Shown piece after piece: positions 48,898 to 57,948 of a stretch of DNA of 64,000 nt. The DNA is from Actinoplanes sp. NBRC 103695. Its GTDB lineage: Bacteria > Actinomycetota > Actinomycetes > Mycobacteriales > Micromonosporaceae. The position numbers and the translations under genes were made by a program. Location of the stretch: assembly GCF_030269485.1 (NCBI RefSeq), contig NZ_BSTL01000001.1, positions 494,892 to 558,891 on the forward strand, given 5' to 3'. The notes under the pieces are model-generated. The model was not told the origin of the DNA, searched no databases, and saw only the letters and a program-made list of their open reading frames with translations. The stretch's first letter is position 1, and every line of letters begins with the position of its first letter.

Positions 48898-50000
48898 AGC
48901 TCACCGGCATCGAACTGCGTCGCATCCGCATGCCGCTGGTGGCGCCGTTCCGTACGTCGTTCGGCACCGAGACGGAGCGGGACATCCTGCTGCTCCGCGC
49001 GGTCGGCGACGAGGCCGCGGGCTGGGGCGAGTGCGTGGCCATGTCCGACCCGCTCTACTCCAGCGAGTACGTGGAGGCCGCCGCCGACGTGTTGCGCCGT
49101 TACCTGGTGCCGGCGCTGGGTGCCCGCCCCGAGGCCGACGGGACCGCGGTGGCGCCGGCGCTGCACCGCTTCAAGGGTCACCGGATGGCGAAGGCCGCGC
49201 TGGAGACCGCGGTGCTGGACGCCGAGCTCCGCGCGGCGGGCCGGTCCTTCGCCCGCGAGCTGGGCGCCGTCCACGACCGTGTGCCGTGCGGCGTGTCGGT
49301 GGGCATCATGAACTCGATCCCGGAGCTGCTGGAGTCGGTGCAGGGCTACATCGACGAGGGCTACGTCCGCATCAAGCTCAAGATCGAACCCGGCTGGGAC
49401 GTGGAGCCGGTCCGGGCCGTCCGCGAACGCTTCGGCGACGAGGTCCTGCTGCAGGTCGACGCGAACACGGCGTACACCCGCGCGGACGCCGCCGTGCTGG
49501 CCGCCCTGGACCCGTTCGACCTGCTGCTGATCGAGCAGCCGCTGGACGAGGAGGACATCCTCGGCCACGCCGACCTGGCCAGGCAGGTCCGCACCCCGAT
49601 CTGCCTGGACGAGTCGATCGTCTCGGCCAAGGCCGCGGCCGACGCCATCCGGCTGGGCGCGTGCTCCATCGTCAACATCAAGCCCGGCCGGGTGGGCGGC
49701 TACCTGGAGGCCCGCCGCATCCACGACGTCTGCCAGGCGTCCGGGATCCCGGTCTGGTGCGGCGGCATGCTGGAGACCGGCCTGGGCAGGGCGGCCAACG
49801 TGGCGCTGGCGGCCCTGCCCGGCTTCACCCTGCCCGGCGACACGTCGGCGTCCGGCCGCTACTACCGCACGGATGTCACCGAGCCGTTCGTGCTGGCCGA
49901 CGGCCACCTGCCGGTCCCGGCCGCGCCCGGCATCGGGATCGACCCCTTGCCGGAGGTCCTGGCCGAGATCACCACGAGCACGGAGTGGCTGCCCCTCTGA
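48894..50000 (+). CDS. N-succinylamino acid racemase / o-succinylbenzoate synthase family enzyme
   Basis: 368 aa, enolase superfamily, MLE subgroup. All active-site positions are present: Lys161 and Lys163 in RIKLKIEP, metal ligands Asp189 (VDANTAYT), Glu214 (IEQPLDEED) and Asp239 (CLDESIV), and Lys263 in NIKPGRVGG. Length and the Lys163/Lys263 pair match the Amycolatopsis N-acylamino acid racemase. The start MKLTGIELRRIRMPLVAPFR is also typical. GTG follows GAGGAGG (48881-48887). No menaquinone genes are near, so racemisation of N-acyl amino acids is more likely than o-succinylbenzoate synthesis. It is the last gene of the salvage operon. Confidence 0.93.
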   Translation: MKLTGIELRRIRMPLVAPFRTSFGTETERDILLLRAVGDEAAGWGECVAMSDPLYSSEYVEAAADVLRRYLVPALGARPEADGTAVAPALHRFKGHRMAKAALETAVLDAELRAAGRSFARELGAVHDRVPCGVSVGIMNSIPELLESVQGYIDEGYVRIKLKIEPGWDVEPVRAVRERFGDEVLLQVDANTAYTRADAAVLAALDPFDLLLIEQPLDEEDILGHADLARQVRTPICLDESIVSAKAAADAIRLGACSIVNIKPGRVGGYLEARRIHDVCQASGIPVWCGGMLETGLGRAANVALAALPGFTLPGDTSASGRYYRTDVTEPFVLADGHLPVPAAPGIGIDPLPEVLAEITTSTEWLPL

Positions 50001-50496
50001 CCTCCGGCTGGTCAGTGACGACGCCGTCCACCGCGACACGACACCGGCCCGCCGCGGTGAGCATGATCGAACTCGGCCTCGACACGGCGCACTCCGCGAC
50101 CATCGCCCCGGTCCGGGCCGCCCTGCTGACCGGGAATCCCGAGGCCCAGGGTCACGGATCTCCCAGCGACGAGAGGTCATCGCCGACCAGGACGGCAACA
50201 GGGGAGTCCTGTGCGTCGACACCTCCGCCGTGCCGAAGGACTGAGCGAGGGGACCACACGCCCTGCGGGGTTCATTTCGCATGGAATTGCTCGCGAGTCG
50301 TGACCCTGACAGCCATCGGGCAGCAATTGCGGGACAGTGGTGATCCGTTCGGAATTGTTCTGGTGCGACGCCGGCATCGCTATTGATCGACAATTCATTT
50401 ATGCCGATCTAATTGTGCCCACGGGGGGCCGCGAGCCCGCACACTTCACGTTCCAGGAAACGAGCGGGGACGCCACCGACAAACCTGGAGATCACC
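50001..50496. other. Intergenic region without a confident gene
   Basis: No reading frame here looks like a recognised protein. Two short segments in different frames (MIELGLDTAHSATIAPVRAA near 50062, VIADQDGNRGVLCVDTSAVP near 50180-50240) have protein-like composition and could be parts of one frameshifted relic. From about 50260 the GC content drops and the sequence carries GCAATTGC and CAATT/AATTG elements, probably the promoter region of the PIG-L gene. Confidence 0.5.
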
Positions 50497-51270
50497 ATGC
50501 CCATCAACTGGGATCCGACCGGCCGCAACGTCTACTGGTTCGAGCCTCATCAGGATGACGGCTGTCTGTTCATGGCTCAGGCCGCCGCACACCACGTGCT
50601 CGCCGAGCGCACGGTCCACGTCGTGCTCATGAGCAACGGATCCACCTCGAACGTGCTCGGCGAGCTGAACGGCGCAACGTCCGACAGCACCTGGTGGGGC
50701 GGCTTCCACGACCCCGCGCGCGAGGGCTACTCGTCGCTGTCGAAGGCCGAGTTCGGGCTGGCCCGTACCCGGGAATGGCGGGCCTCCTGGCACCAGCTCG
50801 GGGTGCCCGACGCGCGCCTGCACTACGGCATGGATCTCGCCAGTTCCGCCGACCTCCCCGACGGCATCAGCACGTCGTACGCGTCGTCGGTCATGTCTTT
50901 CTGGATGAACCGCGACCTCGACGCGGGCCTGGACCACCCCGGCATGTACACCATGTGGTGGAACGATCCGCACAGCGACCACGCGGCGTGCGGGCAGGCC
51001 CTCCGCGCGTTGCGCCTCGCCGACCCGCACTTCGCCGACGGCCGATGGCTGACCAAGCCCGAGAACGCCTCGCAGGCCGGCGCCACCGCCTACGCCGTCC
51101 CCGCCAACCTGGCCGGCGAGGTCAAGCTGATGCAGAAACGATCCGCGTGGGCTTATGGGGCGTGGGCGCCGGCGAACGGCGCGTTCGCCATCGGCATGCA
51201 CTCGGTGGCCCTGCCCTACTTCGACGACCCGGTCCGCGGCGACCCCAACTACATCGTGCGGAACGTCTGA
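50497..51270 (+). CDS. PIG-L family deacetylase-like protein
   Basis: 257 aa. The zinc motif at the N-terminus is FEPHQDDGCLFMAQAAAHHV (usual form PHPDD) and the distal His motif is WWNDPHSDHAACGQALRA. PIG-L/LmbE enzymes remove N-acetyl groups from amino sugars, for example in mycothiol or glycopeptide pathways. The Gln in PHQDD is a mild variation. ATG at 50497 is preceded by CTGGAG; a longer start at 50413 adds an unlikely basic tail. It stands alone on the plus strand, converging on the GNAT gene with 12 bp between stops. Confidence 0.85.
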   Translation: MPINWDPTGRNVYWFEPHQDDGCLFMAQAAAHHVLAERTVHVVLMSNGSTSNVLGELNGATSDSTWWGGFHDPAREGYSSLSKAEFGLARTREWRASWHQLGVPDARLHYGMDLASSADLPDGISTSYASSVMSFWMNRDLDAGLDHPGMYTMWWNDPHSDHAACGQALRALRLADPHFADGRWLTKPENASQAGATAYAVPANLAGEVKLMQKRSAWAYGAWAPANGAFAIGMHSVALPYFDDPVRGDPNYIVRNV

Positions 51271-51282
51271 GGACCCGCCCGC

Positions 51283-52107
51283 TCAGGCCTGCCGGAGCAG
51301 GACGGCGCGGGTGTAGAGCAGGTCGAAGCCCATGCGCTGGACGTTCTGCTGGGACTGGGAGCCGGGCTGGGTGGTGACGACGGCGACCTCGCAGCCGGCG
51401 ACCGCCGCCTCCGCGAGCCGGGCGGCCAGCAGCGCCGTCTGGACTCCGCGGCGGCGGTGGGCCGGGCTGGTCGCGGCACCGGTGAGCTGGGCGATCGTCC
51501 CGGCGATCCGCATGCTGCCGCCACCGGCCGGCTCGCCGTCGCGGAGGGCGAGCCAGCGACGTGCCCCCGACTCGGCCAGGTCGCGCATCGCGTTGACGAG
51601 CACCTCGCGGTCGAAGTCCTCGTGGGACGGGACGCCCTGGGTGTCGGCCGTGGCAGTCGCGTCGGCGACCAGGGATTCGTACGGGTCCTCGCCGCTGGGC
51701 CGAACCTCGATGCCGGCCGCCGGCCCCGTTTCCGGCAGGTCGGTGAGGGAGCGCCCGAGCACGTTCTCGAACGACACCAGCCGGTAGCCGCGCCCGGTCA
51801 GCAGCTCAGCGATGGCCGGGTCGGCGAGCGTGGCGACCTCGGCCTGAACCGGCGACCCGGCCGCTTCGAACGCCCGCTCCACCCGCTCCAGTTCCGCGTC
51901 CGGCGGTGTGCCCCCGAACCCGAGCCCCGCGATCTTGTTGAACGGCGAGTCCGTCTCGGCGAAGGTCGCCGCCCCACCCGCCAGGGCCAGTGCGAACGCG
52001 CTCCCGTCACCTCGGCGCCGGCCGGCCGCGCGGCTGGTCGCCTCCATCAGCTCCGCCTCGGCGCGTTCGATGCGCGCGGCGAGGTCGGCATCGCAGAACA
52101 TGCTCAT
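51283..52107 (-). CDS. GNAT family N-acetyltransferase
   Basis: 274 aa. The acetyl-CoA motif is LTGAATSPAHRRRGVQTALL, preceded by MRIAGTIAQ and followed by CEVAVVTTQPGSQSQQNVQR and MGFDLLYTRAVLLR. The first half (MFCDADLAARIERAEAELME, LLTGRGYRLVSFENVLGRSL) is a degenerate second GNAT-like module. The substrate is unknown. ATG at 52107 or 52101 may be used. Three copies of the octamer ACAGGCAA in alternating orientation lie 30-85 bp upstream and suggest specific control. Confidence 0.85.
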   Translation of the reverse strand: MSMFCDADLAARIERAEAELMEATSRAAGRRRGDGSAFALALAGGAATFAETDSPFNKIAGLGFGGTPPDAELERVERAFEAAGSPVQAEVATLADPAIAELLTGRGYRLVSFENVLGRSLTDLPETGPAAGIEVRPSGEDPYESLVADATATADTQGVPSHEDFDREVLVNAMRDLAESGARRWLALRDGEPAGGGSMRIAGTIAQLTGAATSPAHRRRGVQTALLAARLAEAAVAGCEVAVVTTQPGSQSQQNVQRMGFDLLYTRAVLLRQA

Positions 52108-52132
52108 GCCGCCAGCAGACCCTTCAGAAGCA

Positions 52133-52194
52133 GGCACAGGCAACAGGTTATCGCTCGCTCCCCATTGCCTGTGCCGACCGATACAGGCAACAGG
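52133..52194 (-). promoter_or_regulatory. Alternating ACAGGCAA half-sites upstream of the GNAT gene
   Basis: GGCACAGGCAA (52133-52143) and TTGCCTGTGCC (52165-52175) are perfect 11-bp inverse copies. A third half-site, ACAGGCAACAGG, at 52183-52194 repeats the first (52136-52147) directly and makes a second inverted pair with the middle one. The pattern is that of a cooperative operator. Confidence 0.65.
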
Positions 52195-52290
52195 ATCGGC
52201 AATCCTCTCCATTCCGTACGCCCGGGAACGACAGTATGGTGAGGCGTTCTTCTGCCGTGCCGGAATGGAGCTGTTCAGGTCAGCCCCGTC

Positions 52291-53814
<1,524 letters not shown>

Positions 53815-53874
53815 CTACGTCGATCGCCCGGCCGTGACGGGAAGGGGGAGCACCCACAGCGATACAGCGGTCAT
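53815..53874 (-). CDS. Possible 19-codon leader peptide upstream of rox
   Basis: ATG at 53874 is preceded by GAGGAGGTGAG at ideal spacing, the best ribosome site of this part. The frame encodes MTAVSLWVLPLPVTAGRST and ends in TAG. Downstream, before rox, the pair GGGAGaGC/GCgCTCCC can form a small hairpin (about 53787-53806). The arrangement resembles leader-peptide control of resistance genes, but no experiment or homologue supports it here. Confidence 0.5.
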   Translation of the reverse strand: MTAVSLWVLPLPVTAGRST

Positions 53875-53954
53875 GGGTCTCACCTCCTCGGGCGGTGTCA
53901 CAGTCAGCAGCAAGCTACAAGCCCGGACATCATCCCGTCCAGCCCTTTACCGCC

Positions 53955-55808
53955 TCACTCGGGCAGGTCGTGGCCGGCCGAGTAGGGCGTGCTGACTCCC
54001 TGGTACGCGAGGTGCATGATCATGCCGTTCGCGCCGTGCTGGAAGTTGTGGCAGTGGTCCATCCAGATCCCCGGGTTGTCCGCGATGAACTCGATCTCGT
54101 AGACCTCGCCGCTCGCGATGTTGAGCGTGTCGGTCCACCAGGGGCTTCCGGTGGCCGGCTCGCCGTTGCGGTAGAGCACGCGTACGCGATGGCCGTGCAG
54201 GTGGAACGGGTGGTTGATGATGCTGCGGCTGGCGATCCGCATCCGCACCCGGTCACCGCGGGTCACCTCGAGGGACGGCACGGCGGGGTAGAGGCGGCCG
54301 TTGATCAGGCTGCTGACGTACGAGAGACGGCCCTGACTGAATCCGAACCCGTCGTCCAGCCGCAGGTCGAACGAGCGCTGATAGGGCCCGGAGGCGGGCG
54401 GCGTGCCGGACCCGTACGTCAGCGGATCGAACTGCCCGCCGCCGGTGGTCCCGACCGGGCCCGCCGTGCCGCCGGGGCTGAAGGTGAGGCTCGCGCCGGC
54501 GCTTGCGCCGAGTGCGACGGTCACCGCGCCGGGCGGCATGGTGAAGGTGAGGTCGTAGCGGCCGCCGGCGGCGAGCAGCAGCCCGGTTTCCGACTCGATC
54601 GGCGTGGCGTCCAGGACCGCGTTGCCGTCGATCGCCGCGACCCGGAACGGAGCGCCGCCGACCTGGATCCGCTGCGGTTCCTCGGAGCTGTTGACCATGC
54701 GGAGCAGGACGTTGCGACCCGCCGGGGCCGCCTGGCGCGCGGGCCGGTCGCCGCGGTCGAGGGCGACGACGTCGCCGCCGCCGGGGGAGGGCCACGCGTG
54801 GGCGAACGCCGTCCGCTCGAGCCCGTCGAACGCGGTCTCGTCCTCGACGATCAGCGCGCCGAAGAGGCCCTTCTTGACGTTCAGCAGACCGTCCCGGTGG
54901 GTGTGGTACCAGAACGTGCCCGCTCTCGTCGGGACGAACCGGTAGACGTGCCGGCCGCCCGGCGGGACGGCGTCCTGCGTCACGCCGGGCACGCCGTCCT
55001 CGGCGTTGGGCACGTCGACGCCGTGCCAGTGCACGGTCACGCCCTCGGCGACGTTCTGGTTCACCAGGGTCACCTCGACGAGCTGCCCCTTCTTCGCCCG
55101 GATCTCCGGGCCGGGGGAGGTCCCGTTGAAGGTGAGCCCGTCGACCGTGGCGCCGGAGTCGAGCCGGACCGGTCCTCGCGCGGCGGTCAGCGTCAGCCTC
55201 ACGTCCGGCTTTCGGTCGCGCGGTCCGGTGAGCTGGTCGACATCGAGTTGGCCGCTGCCGTGCTGGTGGGCGGTCGCGGCCGCGTTCGCCTGGCCGGCGA
55301 GCGCCAGGGTCGCGGCCGGGACCAGGAGGAACGCCGTGGTCAGCCACGGGAGCCGGGACAGGCGGGAACGCGACCGGCGCCAGCGGCCGACCGCGATCGA
55401 CAGCCCGCCGATCATCGCCAGCGCCGCCGCCGAACCCGCGAGAACCAGGGTCGTGTCCTGCGGGGCGGGCGGGGCGAGCAGCCACCAGACGGCCAGCACC
55501 GACGCCGCGGCGCTCACGTGGGCGGAAGTCCGGCTCGGTCGCCACACCGCCCAGGCGGCGGGCAGGACCGCCAGCGGCACCTGGATGCTCAGCCGGGTGT
55601 CCGCCAGCAGCATCCCGCCGGTCAGCAGCGAGCAGGCCACGAGCAGGCGTGCCGCGGCCAGGCCGGCGAGGACAGACAGCCGGCGGCGGGTTGCCCGGAC
55701 GCCGGCGATCGGCGCGGCGACCAGGGTGAGGACGGCGAGCGTCAGGTCGATATAGAGGAGAGTCGCGTACACCGCACCACGGTGCGGCCGGGAGCCCCCT
55801 CTTCGCAT
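53955..55808 (-). CDS. Membrane-anchored multicopper oxidase
   Basis: 617 aa. The first 190 residues carry about five membrane helices (YIDLTLAVLTLVAAPIAGV, LLVACSLLTGGMLLAD, WLTTAFLLVPAATLALAG). The remainder is a laccase-like enzyme with all copper motifs: HWHGVD near 259, WYHTHRDG near 301, HPFHLHGH near 535 and HCHNFQHGANGM near 585, including the axial Met. It should oxidise phenols or metal ions outside the membrane. The start is uncertain; ATG at 55808 and GTG at 55772 (VYATLLYID) are both possible with weak ribosome sites. It is transcribed toward rox, 80 bp upstream of the leader ORF. Confidence 0.88.
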   Translation of the reverse strand: MRRGGSRPHRGAVYATLLYIDLTLAVLTLVAAPIAGVRATRRRLSVLAGLAAARLLVACSLLTGGMLLADTRLSIQVPLAVLPAAWAVWRPSRTSAHVSAAASVLAVWWLLAPPAPQDTTLVLAGSAAALAMIGGLSIAVGRWRRSRSRLSRLPWLTTAFLLVPAATLALAGQANAAATAHQHGSGQLDVDQLTGPRDRKPDVRLTLTAARGPVRLDSGATVDGLTFNGTSPGPEIRAKKGQLVEVTLVNQNVAEGVTVHWHGVDVPNAEDGVPGVTQDAVPPGGRHVYRFVPTRAGTFWYHTHRDGLLNVKKGLFGALIVEDETAFDGLERTAFAHAWPSPGGGDVVALDRGDRPARQAAPAGRNVLLRMVNSSEEPQRIQVGGAPFRVAAIDGNAVLDATPIESETGLLLAAGGRYDLTFTMPPGAVTVALGASAGASLTFSPGGTAGPVGTTGGGQFDPLTYGSGTPPASGPYQRSFDLRLDDGFGFSQGRLSYVSSLINGRLYPAVPSLEVTRGDRVRMRIASRSIINHPFHLHGHRVRVLYRNGEPATGSPWWTDTLNIASGEVYEIEFIADNPGIWMDHCHNFQHGANGMIMHLAYQGVSTPYSAGHDLPE

Positions 55809-55950
55809 CGGCAGTAGTCGCCTACACGGCCGATCTAGGCAGCGTCCGGGCCGGGATGGTCCTTGAGCTGCCGCCGCATGAACTTCCCTTCCAGGCAGAT
55901 ATCTCGGCCAGAAGTAGGCAACCGTTACCGAGGCGGGGCAAACTGGGCGC

Positions 55951-56745
55951 ATGCCGGACCGGCCACAGTGGATCAATCTCGGAGCCATGATGCGGACGGC
56001 CCGGGTCAGCAGCCAGGACGAATCCGGCCGGCCCACCTGGCCGATCTCGCGGCTGGTCGCCGAACTCGCGCGGGATCCGCCGGGTGCGGAGCTGGCGCGT
56101 CTGCAGGCGGCGGGGATCACGCTGCGGCCGTGGCGGCGCAGTGCCCTCTACTCGGCCGAGAGCGGCGAGATCCCGTCCCGGGAACTCGTCGAACTCTACG
56201 ACGCGCTGTTCGACGACCGCGCCGGCACGCTCGTCATCGTCTACGAGAACGCCAAGGCGGTGTTGCCGCCCCGCCACCGCCCGAGCCGCGACGATCATGG
56301 GTATCCGCTGGCCGGCGACGCGTCGGAATTCGTCTGTGACGTGACCGTCCCCGACGGCCTGGCCGTCCCGCCGGGCGCCCGCCTGAGAAAGGTCTGGCGT
56401 TTCCGCAACGCCGGGACGGTGCCGTGGATCGGCCGCCGGCTCGCCCACATCGGCGCCATCAGCCATTTCGCGATGCCGACCGCTCCCCGTTTCGTGCCGG
56501 TCGCCGACACCCTCCCGGGCCGATGTGTGGATGTCGCCGTCGAGCTGGTCGGCCCGCCCATGCCGGGCGCCTTCATCACCTACTGGAAATTCGTGGACGA
56601 CGACGGGCATCCGTACTTTCCACAGTATCCACTCGGCGTGAACTGTCTCTTCCGTACGGTCGAGGGGATTCCCATGCCGGACCTGCGCATTCCGAACGTC
56701 CGGCTATCGCCGGAACCGGACCGCGCGCCGCACAGTCGGGCATGA
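55951..56745 (+). CDS. Protein with NBR1-like Ig (FW) domain
   Basis: 264 aa, soluble. Residues 1-100 look like a small helical N-terminal domain (WPISRLVAELARDPPGAELA, RLQAAGITLRPWRRSALYSA). Residues 120-245 form an Ig-like domain with the four-tryptophan (FW) pattern known from NBR1: RLRKVWRFRNAGTVPWIGRR, RCVDVAVELVGPPMPGAFIT, YWKFVDDDGHPYFP. In bacteria such domains occur with HTH or enzyme modules, with unknown role. It overlaps the next gene by four bases (ATGA), so the two products probably act together. Confidence 0.8.
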   Translation: MPDRPQWINLGAMMRTARVSSQDESGRPTWPISRLVAELARDPPGAELARLQAAGITLRPWRRSALYSAESGEIPSRELVELYDALFDDRAGTLVIVYENAKAVLPPRHRPSRDDHGYPLAGDASEFVCDVTVPDGLAVPPGARLRKVWRFRNAGTVPWIGRRLAHIGAISHFAMPTAPRFVPVADTLPGRCVDVAVELVGPPMPGAFITYWKFVDDDGHPYFPQYPLGVNCLFRTVEGIPMPDLRIPNVRLSPEPDRAPHSRA

Positions 56746-57878
56746 CTTCCTCGCGTTCTTCCGGCAAAGGCGCCAGGGTGCCGGCCGCCGCCCTGGTGTG
56801 GCTGACCGTTCTGGTGGCGGTCGTCGCGCTGCGGGTGTGGGCGGTGTGGACGGGCGCCCTGTTCGGGACCGCGCAGATCGTGGCCGTCGACGTGATCATC
56901 GCGGCGCTGGTGGCGCTGACCTTCTGGTCCTGGGCCCTGGCCGGCCGGGACGCCGGCGGGACAGCCGGTACGTGGCTCGATCGAGTCGGTGGGTTCGCCG
57001 CCGTCGTCGCTCTTCCCGCCCTGGTGACCGCCACGCTCAATCTGGTCGCGCCGGCCACCCCGCCGAGCCTCTCGGTGGCCGCCTGCTCCGGCGCGCAGAC
57101 CTGGAACACCCCCTATCACGGCCGGACCATCGGGCCCCTGGGCAACTACGCCCGCACCGGCCCCGGCCTGTCGTTCCCGCAGTCCGGCCGCTTCAAGGAG
57201 GACTGCAGCCTCGGCTTCGTCGGCTACTGCGCCGGCGACCCGGTCAAGGAGCCGTTCACCAAGACCTGGACGGACACCCGCTGGCTCCTGCTGGGAAGCC
57301 ACCGGTCCGGACTGGCGAAGTGGACGGCACGTCTCTCGGGCGAGCCGGAGCAGCCGCGGTTCGTGGCGCTGGCGTACGTCGCCCCCAACAGCCCGGACCG
57401 GGATCTGGACTATCTGGGCGACAAGGCCTGCGCGCAAGGGCGGCCGCTTCCCGGGAAGACCACGATGACACCGGCGCCGAAGCCGGACGGCACCGTCGGG
57501 CTGACCGTCGCGTCCGACAACGCGGAACGGGTCGGCGTCGCCCTGGCCGTCCCCGCCGACGCGCTGCGGTCGGGCGGACCGGTCAGGTGGGTCTGGTCCG
57601 GTGCGCCCGGCGCCGCGGGCCCCCAGTGGATAACGGCCCGGACGGCGAACGACCTGAAGCCGAAGCGGTCCGCGCCGGTGCCGGTCACGCTGGTCGCGAC
57701 CTCGTGCCTGGGGCCGCTGCACGCCGCCGTGCCGGAGAAGGCGGCCACCCTCACCTACCGCATCGACCCGGCCGGCAAGGCGAGCCCGGACCCTGCCGCG
57801 GAGCCGTTGCAGCCGGCCCTGCTGGATCGGGTCCTGAGAATGGCCTGCGAGGTGGAGGACGAGGAATTCGGGGAGTGA
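56742..57878 (+). CDS. Membrane protein of unknown function
   Basis: 378 aa. Three membrane helices are near the N-terminus (AALVWLTVLVAVVALRVWAV, AVDVIIAALVALTFWSWALA, FAAVVALPALVTATLNLV). A large outside domain follows with six or more Cys (ACSGAQTWNTPYHGRTIGPL, EDCSLGFVGYCAGDP, KACAQG, VATSCLG), which suggests disulfides. I do not recognise a family. It starts inside the stop of the FW-domain gene. A hairpin at 57891 follows. Confidence 0.72.
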   Translation: MTSSRSSGKGARVPAAALVWLTVLVAVVALRVWAVWTGALFGTAQIVAVDVIIAALVALTFWSWALAGRDAGGTAGTWLDRVGGFAAVVALPALVTATLNLVAPATPPSLSVAACSGAQTWNTPYHGRTIGPLGNYARTGPGLSFPQSGRFKEDCSLGFVGYCAGDPVKEPFTKTWTDTRWLLLGSHRSGLAKWTARLSGEPEQPRFVALAYVAPNSPDRDLDYLGDKACAQGRPLPGKTTMTPAPKPDGTVGLTVASDNAERVGVALAVPADALRSGGPVRWVWSGAPGAAGPQWITARTANDLKPKRSAPVPVTLVATSCLGPLHAAVPEKAATLTYRIDPAGKASPDPAAEPLQPALLDRVLRMACEVEDEEFGE

Positions 57879-57890
57879 CCTCATACCGAG

Positions 57891-57923
57891 GGTCACCGGA
57901 CCGATATCTCTGGTCTGGTGACC
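57891..57923 (+). terminator. Probable hairpin terminator
   Basis: GGTCACCGGACC (57891-57902) pairs with GGTCTGGTGACC (57912-57923) over 12 positions with one G-U pair and a 9-nt loop. It lies 13 bp past the membrane-protein stop and 25 bp before the next start, so it may also work as an operator. Confidence 0.6.
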
Positions 57924-57948
57924 TGCGTACGAGGGGAAGCGGCGGCTG

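Noticed and set aside
48894..50000. menC of menaquinone biosynthesis
   Set aside because: The sequence also fits o-succinylbenzoate synthase, but no other men gene is near and GNAT and M20 partners point to N-acylamino acid racemisation.
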